Part shown: positions 26,375 to 34,899 of the stretch, piece after piece
How the letters are laid out: every line of letters starts with the position of its first letter
How positions within the stretch are numbered: position 1 is the stretch's first letter
Notes under the pieces: generated by a model
What the model was told of the DNA's origin: nothing
Databases searched by the model: none
What the model saw: the letters and a program-made list of their open reading frames with translations, nothing else
Origin: Neorhizobium sp. SHOUNA12A
Lineage (GTDB): Bacteria > Pseudomonadota > Alphaproteobacteria > Rhizobiales > Rhizobiaceae
Assembly (NCBI RefSeq): GCF_023006505.1
Contig: NZ_JALBGV010000009.1
Coordinates: 1-64,000 of the forward strand
Length of the DNA: 64,000 nt
Direction: 5' to 3'
Position numbers and translations under genes: made by a program

Positions 26375-27103
26375 ATGACCAAAATGCTAACAGACGCTCG
26401 CGCTATTCGTATCAAGGGCCGTTCTTTTCTGGCGGTCGTGCTTGCTCCCGACCTTCCCTTCGATGACTGGCTTGTCAGGCTGGATGATCTCGCGGCGCGT
26501 TCCGCCGGGTTCTTTCTGGGCCGACCGGTCGTGCTCGATGTCACCGATCTGCCGATCGATCGCGCTCAGTTGAAAGAGCTCATCGCCGAGCTTGCCGGGC
26601 GCAGCGTCAATATCATGGGCATCGAAGGCGGCCGTCCTTCGATCCTTGGGCCAGGCATGCCTCCGGCACTCAAGGGTGGTCGGCCGGTCTCCGACGAGGC
26701 CGTCGCCAAGGAGCCGATCATCGAGCTGCACAACAGCGAGCCGAAACCGTCAGTGCCCGAGATGCGTCCGACCTTGCAGTCCATCGTCATTCGCGATCCC
26801 GTGCGGTCGGGGCAGTCGGTGATCTTCCCCGAAGGTGACGTGACGATTATCGGATCGGTCGCCTCGGGAGCTGAAATCATCGCTGGTGGCTCGATCCACA
26901 TTTACGGGACCCTGCGTGGCAGGGCCATGGCAGGATCGCTCGGAAACGCATCGGCACGCATCTTCTGCCGCAAGCTCGAAGCCGAGCTTTTGGCAATCGA
27001 CGGCATCTACAAGATGGCGGACGACATGGCCCCAGGCCTTCGCGGACATTCAGTCCAGCTTTGGCTCGAAGGGGATTCGATCATGGCAGAGAAACTTATT
27101 TGA
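26375..27103 (+). CDS. minC: Septum site-determining protein MinC
   Basis: 242 residues. It blocks FtsZ ring assembly away from midcell. The N-terminal domain (about 1-110) is weakly conserved. The C-terminal beta-helix domain that binds MinD starts near residue 135 (LQSIVIRDPVRSGQSVIFPE) and shows GDVTIIGSVASGAEIIAGGS, HIYGTLRGRAMAG and the ISARIFC-like segment NASARIFCRKLEAELLAI. First gene of minCDE, transcribed together with minD 31 bases downstream. Confidence 0.92.
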   Translation: MTKMLTDARAIRIKGRSFLAVVLAPDLPFDDWLVRLDDLAARSAGFFLGRPVVLDVTDLPIDRAQLKELIAELAGRSVNIMGIEGGRPSILGPGMPPALKGGRPVSDEAVAKEPIIELHNSEPKPSVPEMRPTLQSIVIRDPVRSGQSVIFPEGDVTIIGSVASGAEIIAGGSIHIYGTLRGRAMAGSLGNASARIFCRKLEAELLAIDGIYKMADDMAPGLRGHSVQLWLEGDSIMAEKLI

Positions 27104-27134
27104 GCCGCAACCGGCCAGCAAACAGGAGAGCAAG

Positions 27135-27950
27135 ATGGGGAAAGTCATCGTAGTCACTTCGGGCAAGGGCGGGGTTGGCAAGACGACCTCGACTGCCGCA
27201 CTCGGAGCGGCTCTGGCCCAGCGAAACGAACGGGTTGTCGTCGTCGATTTTGACGTCGGGCTGCGCAACCTCGACCTCGTGATGGGCGCCGAACGTCGGG
27301 TCGTTTACGATCTGATCAACGTCATCCAGGGCGAGGCGAAGCTCTCGCAGGCCCTGATCCGCGACAAGCGCCTGGAGACGCTGTTCCTGCTGCCGGCATC
27401 GCAGACGCGCGACAAGGACAACCTGACGCCCGAGGGCGTGGAGCGGGTCATTACCGAATTGAAGCGGGTCTTCGACTGGGTCATCTGCGATAGCCCCGCC
27501 GGTATCGAAAGCGGCGCCACGCTTGCCATGCGCCACGCCGATATGGCTGTGGTGGTCACCAATCCGGAAGTCTCGTCCGTCCGCGACTCGGACCGCATCA
27601 TCGGTCTGCTGGATTCGAAGACGATGAAGGCCGAGCGCGGCGAGCGGATGGAAAAGCACCTGCTTCTGACGCGTTACGACGCTAACCGCGCTGAGCGGGG
27701 CGATATGCTGAAGGTCGAGGACGTGCTGGAGATCCTCTCCATCCCGCTCATCGGCATCATCCCCGAAAGCATGGATGTCCTGCGCGCCTCGAATATCGGT
27801 GCGCCGGTCACCCTGGCGGACGCACGCAGCGCACCGGCCATGGCCTATTTCGATGCCGCACGCCGGCTTGCAGGAGAAGTTCTGCCGATCACGATCCCCG
27901 GGGAAAAGCGGGGGATATTCGGCAAGATCTTCGCACGGAGGGCCGCATGA
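27135..27950 (+). CDS. minD: Septum site-determining ATPase MinD
   Basis: 271 residues. A ParA/MinD-type membrane ATPase that recruits MinC and oscillates with MinE. The deviant Walker A ([16 protein letters not shown]), [19 protein letters not shown] and [10 protein letters not shown] are present, and the C-terminal amphipathic membrane-targeting helix reads [16 protein letters not shown] 27135 follows AGGAGAGCAAG. Its stop overlaps minE. Confidence 0.95.
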   Translation: MGKVIVVTSGKGGVGKTTSTAALGAALAQRNERVVVVDFDVGLRNLDLVMGAERRVVYDLINVIQGEAKLSQALIRDKRLETLFLLPASQTRDKDNLTPEGVERVITELKRVFDWVICDSPAGIESGATLAMRHADMAVVVTNPEVSSVRDSDRIIGLLDSKTMKAERGERMEKHLLLTRYDANRAERGDMLKVEDVLEILSIPLIGIIPESMDVLRASNIGAPVTLADARSAPAMAYFDAARRLAGEVLPITIPGEKRGIFGKIFARRAA

Positions 27951-28207
27951 CCATATTCAACCTTTTCCGCAAACAGCGCTCCGCACCCACGGCCCGCGAA
28001 CGCCTGCAGGTGCTTCTCGCCCACGAACGCTCATCGAGCGGCTCGGACCTCGTATCCTTGCTTCGCGAAGAAATCCTTGCGGTGATCGCCAAGCACGTCC
28101 AGGTCGACAGCGACAAGGTGCAGGTCAAGATGGACCGCGACGAGAACGTCACGATCCTCGAGATCGACGTCGAGATCCCGTTGGATGCCGTCAGCCAGGC
28201 TGCCTGA
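27947..28207 (+). CDS. minE: Cell division topological specificity factor MinE
   Basis: 86 residues. It stimulates MinD ATPase and gives the Min system its midcell specificity. The N-terminal MinD-binding helix ([15 protein letters not shown]) and the C-terminal dimer domain ([20 protein letters not shown], then [13 protein letters not shown]) are typical. The ATG overlaps the minD stop by four bases. Confidence 0.93.
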   Translation: MTIFNLFRKQRSAPTARERLQVLLAHERSSSGSDLVSLLREEILAVIAKHVQVDSDKVQVKMDRDENVTILEIDVEIPLDAVSQAA

Positions 28208-28237
28208 GCCGGCAGCACTCGGCCAATTCGAATTTTG

Positions 28238-28266
28238 AACGCGGACAACCTGGTTGTCCGCGTTTC
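28238..28266 (+). terminator. Terminator after minE
   Basis: A perfect 12-bp inverted repeat, AACGCGGACAAC (28238-28249) and GTTGTCCGCGTT (28253-28264), with a 3-nt loop. The T run after it is short, so it may act with Rho or serve as an mRNA end. Confidence 0.65.
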
Positions 28267-28419
28267 GTATTTCGCCTTCTTGCGCGAAGGAAGAAGGCCG
28301 GCTTGGCATCTCGCTCAGCCGGCAGCTCCTCTCGACCGTCTCGACGCGCTGAGTGGAAACGGCCGCCAATCCGGCCCGCTTGACAGGATTGCTGAAAACC
28401 GACAGTTATCGTCGTAATT

Positions 28420-28507
28420 CCGAGGGGGGCATCTTGACGATGCTGAGATGGCGGTGAGCCGGACCCTTGAACCTGATCCGGGTTATGCCGGCGTAGGAAC
28501 GGAAATA
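28420..28507 (+). promoter_or_regulatory. TPP (thi-box) riboswitch
   Basis: The two conserved halves are seen: CTGAGATGGCGG around 28443-28454, with the GCATC/GATGC helix before it, and CCCTTGAACCTGATCCGGG at 28464-28482 followed by TTATGCCGGCGTAGGAA. This binds thiamine pyrophosphate and should switch off thiXY when the coenzyme is plentiful. No clear terminator follows, so control of translation of the short leader ORF or thiX is likely. Confidence 0.92.
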
Positions 28508-28581
28508 GGCGTCGACCGACGGCACTTTCTCTTCTCCGCTTCACCTGGGTCTCCGTGATTGACTGATCTGGAGATCGACCG

Positions 28582-28647
28582 ATGACATCCATTCTTTCCG
28601 TGGTTCCGCGAGGATATCCGGTCCTGGCGTGCAGGTTCGACGCGTAG
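28582..28647 (+). CDS. 21-residue leader ORF before thiX
   Basis: ATG 28582 stands nine bases behind GGAG and opens a 21-codon frame (TSILSVVPRGYPVLACRFDA) ending four bases before the thiX ATG, which itself has no ribosome-binding site. Translation may run through this leader into thiX, so that the riboswitch acts on the leader's ribosome-binding site. It has no family resemblance; it may be only a relic or a chance frame. Confidence 0.4.
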   Translation: MTSILSVVPRGYPVLACRFDA

Positions 28648-28651
28648 CATC

Positions 28652-29434
28652 ATGCGCGCGTCCCATGCGGTCATCGGCCTCGTCCTGCTTGTCACGCTCT
28701 GGCAAGCGGGCGTCTGGCTGTTTGCTCCGCCCCACTATATTCTGCCGTCGCCTGTAGCCGTCGCGTCCGCCTTCCTGCGGCAGCCTGGTTTCCTGCTGCA
28801 GAACAGCGCCGTCACGCTGATCGAAATCGCGCTAGGCCTCGCGATCGGGGCCGGCCTCGGCATTGCCACGGCCTTCGGCGTTGCGGCGCTGCCGCGGCTC
28901 GGCCGTCTCGTCTGGCCGATGGTGCTGATCCTGCAGGCCTTTCCCGTCTTCGTACTGGCGCCGATCCTGGTTCTCTGGCTGGGCTTCGGCCTCGCCTCGA
29001 AAGTGGCGATGACGACGATCATCATCTTCTTTCCGGTCGCCTCCGCCTTTGCCGACGGCCTTCGCCGCACCGATCAGGAAATCCTCGACGCCGTCTCGCT
29101 GGAGGGCGCCAGCCATTGGCAGACGCTGGTGTCGATGCGCGTGCCGCTGGCGATCCCGAGCCTCGTTTCCGGCCTTCGGGTCGCGGCACCCCTGGCGCCG
29201 CTCGGGGCGGTCGTCGGGGAATGGGTGGGCGCGTCCGGCGGGCTCGGCTTCGTGATGGTCCAGGCCAATGCCCGTATGCAGACCGACACGGTGTTTGCAG
29301 CGATGACCATACTGGCAATCCTTACCCTCATTCTAAGGCTTCTCATCGACCGGCTGACCGCCGGGCTCGCCCCGTGGGCTAGCGAAGCTGACCCTTCATC
29401 TTCATCCGCATCAGGGAGTTCCGTCCGATCATGA
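28652..29434 (+). CDS. thiX: HMP-precursor ABC transporter permease ThiX
   Basis: 260 residues, BPD permease family (SsuC/TauC/ThiX type). About six membrane helices and the EAA loop near residues 145-165 (DAVSLEGASHWQTLVSMRVP). The TPP riboswitch upstream and the thiY-like gene behind it point to import of a pyrimidine precursor of thiamine (formylaminopyrimidine or HMP). The stop overlaps the next ATG. The C-terminal tail is unusually Ser-rich. Confidence 0.85.
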   Translation: MRASHAVIGLVLLVTLWQAGVWLFAPPHYILPSPVAVASAFLRQPGFLLQNSAVTLIEIALGLAIGAGLGIATAFGVAALPRLGRLVWPMVLILQAFPVFVLAPILVLWLGFGLASKVAMTTIIIFFPVASAFADGLRRTDQEILDAVSLEGASHWQTLVSMRVPLAIPSLVSGLRVAAPLAPLGAVVGEWVGASGGLGFVMVQANARMQTDTVFAAMTILAILTLILRLLIDRLTAGLAPWASEADPSSSSASGSSVRS

Positions 29435-30375
29435 TCCGTATCCTCACCGCGTCCTTCATCGCGCTGGCCAGCCTTGCCACTCCGATTTCTGCGCAGGCGG
29501 CCGACAAGCTGAGCGTGCTGCTCGAATGGTTCGTCAATCCGGACCACGCGCCAATGGTCATCGCCAAAGAGCGCGGGCTGTTTGGCGATGACCATCTCGA
29601 CGTCGAGCTCATCCCGCCGTCCGATGCCTCCGCGGTGCCGCGGCTGGTTTCGGCGGGCCAGGCGGATATCGGCATCCACTACCAGCCAAACCTCTATCTC
29701 GACCACGAAGCGGGCCTGCCGCTCGTGCGGTTCGGTACCCTGGTCGAAACGCCGCTCAACACCGTCACGGTGCTGGCGGACGGTCCGATCAAGAGCCTCA
29801 AGGACCTGAAAGGCAAAAAGGTCGGCTTTTCCGTCACGGGTTTCGAGGATGCGATGCTGAAGCGCATGCTGGCTTCGGAAGGGCTTTCCAACGATGACGT
29901 GGAGCTGATCAACGTCAACTTTTCGCTGTCGCCGTCGCTGATCGGGGGCAAGGTGGATGCGACGCTTGGCGGTTTCCGCAACTTCGAGCTGACCCAGATG
30001 AAGCTGGAAGGCCATGCGGGGCGGGCGTTTTTCCCGGAAGAGCACGGGGTTCCTGCTTATGACGAGCTGATCTTCGTCACCCGCCGCGATCTTGCTGGCG
30101 ACAACCGGCTGCCGCGTTTCCTGCATGCGGTCGAACAGGCCTCGATCTACATCACAAATCATCCGCAGGAGGCCTGGCAGCTTTTCATCAAGGCCTATCC
30201 GAGCCTCGACGACGAGCTGAACCGCACCGCGTTCTTCGACACGCTGCCGCGTTTTGCCAAGCGTCCGGCCGCACTCGACCAGGGCCGTTACCAGCGCTTC
30301 GCCACCTTCATGAAGGAAACCGGGCTGATCAAGGCAGTGCCTCCGGTCTCCGACGTCGCGGTCGAAATCAAATAG
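29431..30375 (+). CDS. thiY: Pyrimidine-precursor binding protein ThiY
   Basis: 314 residues with a Sec signal peptide (FIALASLATPISAQA, cleaved after AQA) and the NMT1/THI5-like fold (LLEWFVNPDHAPMVIAKERG; GQADIGIHYQPNLYLDHEAG). It should capture thiamine pyrimidine precursors in the periplasm and hand them to ThiX. No ThiZ ATPase follows; the next gene is the nadQ-like regulator, so an ATPase from elsewhere must serve this importer. Confidence 0.87.
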   Translation: MIRILTASFIALASLATPISAQAADKLSVLLEWFVNPDHAPMVIAKERGLFGDDHLDVELIPPSDASAVPRLVSAGQADIGIHYQPNLYLDHEAGLPLVRFGTLVETPLNTVTVLADGPIKSLKDLKGKKVGFSVTGFEDAMLKRMLASEGLSNDDVELINVNFSLSPSLIGGKVDATLGGFRNFELTQMKLEGHAGRAFFPEEHGVPAYDELIFVTRRDLAGDNRLPRFLHAVEQASIYITNHPQEAWQLFIKAYPSLDDELNRTAFFDTLPRFAKRPAALDQGRYQRFATFMKETGLIKAVPPVSDVAVEIK

Positions 30376-30416
30376 GCCAAGTTGCTGATATCGTTTGATT
30401 TGAGCTCCGGGATTCG

Positions 30417-30460
30417 CGTAACGTGATTTTCATGCCAGACAGGCTTTCCACGTTACGTGA
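30417..30460. promoter_or_regulatory. Paired CGTWACGTGA repeats upstream of nadQ
   Basis: CGTAACGTGA (30417-30426) recurs as CGTTACGTGA (30451-30460). CGTAACGTG and CACGTTACG (30449-30457) are also perfect 9-bp inverted arms 32 bp apart, about three helix turns. The second copy ends 12 bases before the nadQ start. This looks like an operator for nadQ, possibly autoregulatory; there is no T run to make it a terminator. Confidence 0.45.
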
Positions 30461-30472
30461 CCCGGAGTTTGC

Positions 30473-31375
30473 TTGACCATCGGACTTGCCCATGCGGAAC
30501 TGATCGCGGTTCTGTCCGCCGTCACCGGCGACGAGCCGCGCGTGATGACGGTACGCTCGGGAGATGCGCTGCCGTCCGGCCCTTTCGAGCTCGGCCATCG
30601 CAGCCTGCAGGCCGGGCTTCGCGAATGGGTCGGGGACCAGACGGGCCATCCGCTCGGTTATCTCGAACAGCTCTATACCTTCGCCGACCGCGACCGGACC
30701 CATGAGGATGCCGAGGGGCGGACGATCTCGATCAGCTATCTCGGCCTCGTCCGCGAACAGGCCGCACCCGGCGCCGGAAAACCCGGCTGGCACGGCTGGT
30801 ACGAATACTTCCCCTGGGAGGACCATCGCGGGGGGAGGCCGGAGATACAGGCGGCCATCACCGACCGCCTGCAGGATTGGGTCACTTCGGAAACGGCGCG
30901 CCGCGAACACCGCCAGCGCCGCGTCGATTTTGCCTTCGGGCTAGACGGTGCCGCCTGGAACGAGGATCTCGGCCTGCAGCGTTACGAGTTGATGTATGAG
31001 GCAGGCCTTGTGACCGAGGCCGGTTGTCCGCCGGCCAAAAATTTCGGTCGATCGATGTTTGCCGATCACCGCCGTATCCTGGCGACCGGGATCGCGCGGC
31101 TGCGCGCCAAGATCAAATATCGCCCGGTAGTCTTCGAATTGATGCCGGAGAGTTTTACGCTGTCGCAATTGCAGCGCACCGTCGAGGCGCTGGCTGGCCT
31201 GACGCTGCACAAGCCGAACTTCCGCAGGCTGATCGACCAGCAGGAGCTGATCGAGGAAACCGGGGAGGCGACCAGCGAGACTGGCGGCCGGCCGGCCAAG
31301 CTCTTCCGCTACCGTCATGCGGTCCTCGAAGAGCGCGCGCTTTCCGGTTCGAAACTTCCGCTTTCACGCAATTGA
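30473..31375 (+). CDS. nadQ: NadQ-like Nudix-fold regulator of NAD synthesis
   Basis: 300 residues from a TTG start with GGAG eight bases before it. The N-terminal two thirds resemble a Nudix-related domain (LQAGLREWVGDQTGHPLGYLEQLYTF split by loops, then ISISYLGLVR) and the C-terminal ~90 residues a winged helix (TLSQLQRTVEALAGLTLHKPNFRR). This layout is NrtR-like, and in alphaproteobacteria the COG4111 version next to nadABC is called NadQ, a repressor of NAD biosynthesis. The Nudix catalytic box is not obvious, so it probably senses a ligand rather than hydrolysing one. Confidence 0.8.
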   Translation: MTIGLAHAELIAVLSAVTGDEPRVMTVRSGDALPSGPFELGHRSLQAGLREWVGDQTGHPLGYLEQLYTFADRDRTHEDAEGRTISISYLGLVREQAAPGAGKPGWHGWYEYFPWEDHRGGRPEIQAAITDRLQDWVTSETARREHRQRRVDFAFGLDGAAWNEDLGLQRYELMYEAGLVTEAGCPPAKNFGRSMFADHRRILATGIARLRAKIKYRPVVFELMPESFTLSQLQRTVEALAGLTLHKPNFRRLIDQQELIEETGEATSETGGRPAKLFRYRHAVLEERALSGSKLPLSRN

Positions 31376-31411
31376 CATAAACTCTAAACGAGAATATGTC
31401 TCTGCGCCGGA

Positions 31412-31430
31412 TATACTCACTTCGAGTATA
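31412..31430. promoter_or_regulatory. Palindromic operator upstream of nadA
   Basis: TATACTC-ACTTC-GAGTATA: perfect 7-bp arms around a 5-nt spacer, ending one base before the nadA ribosome-binding site (AAGGAG). Position and neighbouring regulator make it the probable NadQ operator. Confidence 0.65.
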
Positions 31431-31443
31431 AAAGGAGTCGCTC

Positions 31444-32415
31444 ATGAATTCCCCGGTTTCGGTTTCCCAGCTTTACGATCGTGTCAGCCGCGTCATCCCG
31501 AAGGCCGAGTGGATGAGCTACGAGGCGGATGTCGCCGCGATCCTGGAGCTCAAGCGCACCCGCAACGCCGTCATCCTCGCTCACAACTATCAGACGCCGG
31601 AAATCTTCCATGGCGTCGCGGATATCGTCGGCGACAGTCTGGCGCTCGCCCGCAAGGCGATCGATGTGGATGCGGATGTGATCGTGCTCGCCGGCGTGCA
31701 TTTCATGGCGGAGACGGCAAAGCTCTTGAACCCGGGGAAGACGGTGCTGATCCCGGACATGGCGGCGGGCTGTTCGCTGGCGGATTCGATCACGCCCGAG
31801 GACATCGCGCTGCTACGGCAGGCGCATCCCGGCGTGCCGATCGTCACCTACGTGAACACGTCTGCGGCGGTGAAGGCTGCATCCGACATCTGCTGCACCT
31901 CAGGCAATGCCAAGCAGGTGGCGGAATCGCTCGGCGTTCCGAAAGTGCTGATGATCCCGGACGAATATCTGGCGCAGAACGTGGCGCGGGAAACCAATGT
32001 GGAGATCATCGCATGGCACGGCCATTGCGAAGTGCACGAGCTGTTCAATGCGCAGGACATCCGCGATCTGCGCGAGGCGCATCCGGGCGTGGTGGTGCTG
32101 GCGCATCCGGAATGCCCGCCGGAAGTGGTGGCCGAGGCCGACTTTGCGGGATCGACCGCCGTCATGTCGGATTATGTCGGCCAAAAGAAGCCGGCCCGCG
32201 TCGTGCTTCTCACCGAGTGCTCGATGAGTGACAATGTCGCCGTGCATCATCCGGATGTAGAATTCGTGCGGCCCTGCAACCTCTGCCCGCACATGAAGCG
32301 GATCACGCTCGCCAACATCCGCAAGGCGCTGGAGGAAAACCAGCACGAGGTGACTGTCGATCCGTCGATCGCGGTTGCCGCCCGCCGCGCCGTCGAGAGG
32401 ATGCTCGCCATATGA
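31444..32415 (+). CDS. nadA: Quinolinate synthase
   Basis: 323 residues. It condenses iminoaspartate with dihydroxyacetone phosphate to quinolinate. The three [4Fe-4S] ligands expected for NadA are present at C110 (MAAGCSLAD), C195 ([11 protein letters not shown]) and C278 or C281 (RPCNLCPHM). AHNYQTPEI and [20 protein letters not shown] are family motifs. First gene of nadABC, overlapping nadB by four bases. Confidence 0.95.
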   Translation: MNSPVSVSQLYDRVSRVIPKAEWMSYEADVAAILELKRTRNAVILAHNYQTPEIFHGVADIVGDSLALARKAIDVDADVIVLAGVHFMAETAKLLNPGKTVLIPDMAAGCSLADSITPEDIALLRQAHPGVPIVTYVNTSAAVKAASDICCTSGNAKQVAESLGVPKVLMIPDEYLAQNVARETNVEIIAWHGHCEVHELFNAQDIRDLREAHPGVVVLAHPECPPEVVAEADFAGSTAVMSDYVGQKKPARVVLLTECSMSDNVAVHHPDVEFVRPCNLCPHMKRITLANIRKALEENQHEVTVDPSIAVAARRAVERMLAI

Positions 32416-33953
32416 CCGAGATACTCGACCATCTCGCCGACCGCATCGCGATCGTCGGCAGCGGCCTGGCGGGCCTTGTGACGGCGCTGACCTTGGCGCC
32501 GCAGCCCGTCGTGCTGATCACCCGCGCCGCCTTGGGTGCGGAAACGTCGAGCGCCTGGGCGCAGGGCGGCATAGCTGCCAGCCTCGGGCCAGACGACAGC
32601 GCGGACCTGCATCTGGCCGATACACTCGCAGCCGGCGACGGACTTTGTGATCCGGCAGTCGCCGCTTCGATCCTGAGGCAAGCCCCGGACGCCATCGCCA
32701 TCCTGGAAAAACTCGGCGTGCGTTTCGACCGGGCCGGCGACGGTTCGCTTTCGCTCGGCCTGGAGGCTGCCCATTCGCGCCGCCGTATCGTGCATGTGGC
32801 GGGCGACGGCTCGGGCGCGGCGATCGTCCGGGCTCTGCTCGAGGCCGTTTCCAGAACGCCGTCGATTACGGTGCTTGATGGTGTTGAGGTTCGTCGGCTT
32901 TTGACGAATGGCGATGCGGTGTCCGGCCTGCTCTGCGCGGCGGGCTCGGGAGCGGTTGTTGTTCCGACCACGCGGGTGGTTCTGGCGACCGGCGGCCTTG
33001 GGGGACTTTATGATGCGACCACCAATCCCACCGGCAATTTCGGCCAGGGCGTGATGCTTGCTGCACGGGCGGACGCGGTGCTTGCGGATATGGAATTCGT
33101 GCAGTTCCACCCGACGGCGCTCGACTCCCAACGGCGGCCGCTGGCGCTGGTCAGCGAGGCGGTGCGCGGCGAGGGTGCGGTGCTGGTCAACGAAAAGGGC
33201 GAGCGTTTTCTCGCCCGCGAACCGGGGGCCGAACTGGCCGCGCGGGATATCGTGGCCCGTGCGATCAGTGCCGAGATCGCCCGCGGCGGGCGTGTCTTTC
33301 TCGATGCCCGGCCGGCGCTCGGAAACGGGTTCTCCAGACGGTTTCCGGCGATCGACGCCCTCTGCCGGGAGGCGAGTGTCGATCCCAATTCCGACCTCAT
33401 TCCGGTTCGTCCCGCCGTGCATTACCACATGGGCGGGGTGGCGACGGACGTGAACGGCCGCAGCTCGGTGCCCGGCCTCTGGGTGGTCGGGGAGGCGGCT
33501 TCGACCGGTCTCCACGGCGCCAATCGGCTCGCCAGCAACTCGCTTCTGGAAGCCGCCGTCATGGGCATGCGGGCCGCGCAGGACCTCTCGGCGACCTCTG
33601 CCGGAACGCCTCATCAGGTCAACGCTGCCGAGCTGCCGGTGCCGGCGGATATTTCTACCGTGCGGCCGATCGTATCGCGGCATCTCGGCGTCCTCAGAAA
33701 CGCCGGTGCCATTCATGGCGCTATCGCCAGCCTGTTGCCGCTCGTCGAAAGCGAAGGATCGGCCGCCGATCCAGCAATCGTCGCGTTGCTGATCGCCGTC
33801 TTCGCGTCGCTGCGAAAGGAATCCCGCGGCGCGCATGCCCGCACCGATTTCCCGCTGAAGCTCGCCTATGCGGAACGGAGGCAGATGCGCCTTGCCGATG
33901 CGCTGGATATCGCCCGCGCGACCGCTTCCCATCCCCTTGCCCGGAGTGCCTGA
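32412..33953 (+). CDS. nadB: L-aspartate oxidase
   Basis: 513 residues. A flavoprotein oxidising L-aspartate to iminoaspartate for NadA. The FAD loop is [49 protein letters not shown] and [16 protein letters not shown] are the succinate dehydrogenase/NadB family motifs. The N-terminus is short, as in the family. The nadC start follows directly. Confidence 0.94.
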   Translation: MTEILDHLADRIAIVGSGLAGLVTALTLAPQPVVLITRAALGAETSSAWAQGGIAASLGPDDSADLHLADTLAAGDGLCDPAVAASILRQAPDAIAILEKLGVRFDRAGDGSLSLGLEAAHSRRRIVHVAGDGSGAAIVRALLEAVSRTPSITVLDGVEVRRLLTNGDAVSGLLCAAGSGAVVVPTTRVVLATGGLGGLYDATTNPTGNFGQGVMLAARADAVLADMEFVQFHPTALDSQRRPLALVSEAVRGEGAVLVNEKGERFLAREPGAELAARDIVARAISAEIARGGRVFLDARPALGNGFSRRFPAIDALCREASVDPNSDLIPVRPAVHYHMGGVATDVNGRSSVPGLWVVGEAASTGLHGANRLASNSLLEAAVMGMRAAQDLSATSAGTPHQVNAAELPVPADISTVRPIVSRHLGVLRNAGAIHGAIASLLPLVESEGSAADPAIVALLIAVFASLRKESRGAHARTDFPLKLAYAERRQMRLADALDIARATASHPLARSA

Positions 33954-33954
33954 C

Positions 33955-34812
33955 ATGATCCTTGCCGCCCTTCCGCGACTTCTCGTCGAACCGCCGGTGC
34001 GCGCAGCGCTTCTGGAAGATCTCGGCCTTGCCGGCGACGTCACCTCGGCGGCCGTCATTCCGGCCAATCATCGCTCGACGGTTGTCATGGCGGCCCGCAA
34101 GCACGGCGTCATCGCCGGCCTTGATGCGGCCGAGCTCGCCTTCCAGCTCGTCGATCCGAAGATCGTCATGACCCGTCATATCGAGGATGGCGGGGCGGTG
34201 AAGCCCGGCGATGTGATCGCCACGATCGAAGGTCCGTCCCGCGGCCTTCTGACCGGAGAACGCACCGCCCTCAATTTCCTCGGCCATCTCTCCGGCATCG
34301 CCAGCGTCACGGCCGGCATCGTTGCGGCAATCGAAGGCACCAAGGCCTCGGTCGTCTGCACCCGCAAGACGACGCCGGGGCTTCGGTCGCTGGAAAAATA
34401 CGCGGTGCGCGCCGGCGGTGGCATGAACCATCGCTTTGCGCTCTATGACGCCGTGCTGATCAAGGACAATCACCTGGCGATTGCCGGCGGCATCGCCGAA
34501 TCCATCCGCCGCGCCAAGGCGGGCGTCGGACATATGGTGAAGATCGAGGTGGAGGTGGATACGCTCGACCAGCTTCACGAAGCCATGCAGGTCGGCGTCG
34601 ATGCGGTGTTGCTCGACAACATGACGCCGGACCAGCTTCGCGAGGCTGTCGGCATCGTCGCGGGCCGGGCGATCACCGAAGCGTCCGGCGGGATCACGCC
34701 GGCGACGGCCGCAGCCGTGGCCGCCTCGGGCGTCGATCTGCTCTCCGTCGGCTGGATCACCCACAGCGCGCCGACGCTCGACATCGGGCTCGATTTCCGG
34801 TCCGCAAATTAG
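33955..34812 (+). CDS. nadC: Nicotinate-nucleotide pyrophosphorylase (quinolinate phosphoribosyltransferase)
   Basis: 285 residues. It converts quinolinate and PRPP to nicotinate mononucleotide. Visible motifs are LLTGERTALNFLGHLSGIAS, TRKTTPGLRSLEKYAVRAGG, HRFALYDAVLIKDNHL and EVEVDTLDQLHEA with the substrate-binding Arg/Lys/His. ATG 33955 follows GGAG and lies one base after the nadB stop; the frame is open further upstream inside nadB. Confidence 0.94.
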   Translation: MILAALPRLLVEPPVRAALLEDLGLAGDVTSAAVIPANHRSTVVMAARKHGVIAGLDAAELAFQLVDPKIVMTRHIEDGGAVKPGDVIATIEGPSRGLLTGERTALNFLGHLSGIASVTAGIVAAIEGTKASVVCTRKTTPGLRSLEKYAVRAGGGMNHRFALYDAVLIKDNHLAIAGGIAESIRRAKAGVGHMVKIEVEVDTLDQLHEAMQVGVDAVLLDNMTPDQLREAVGIVAGRAITEASGGITPATAAAVAASGVDLLSVGWITHSAPTLDIGLDFRSAN

Positions 34813-34899
34813 GTGACCGACGGCGCCGGAGGCTTCCGGTGTCGTTGAAAACAATGGTACATCCTTGATCCGGAACACCGAACGGGCAAGGAGTGCAAG

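Noticed and set aside
30417-30460. Terminator for thiY
   Set aside because: The inverted arms are 23 bases apart and there is no T run; two copies of one operator-like element fit better.
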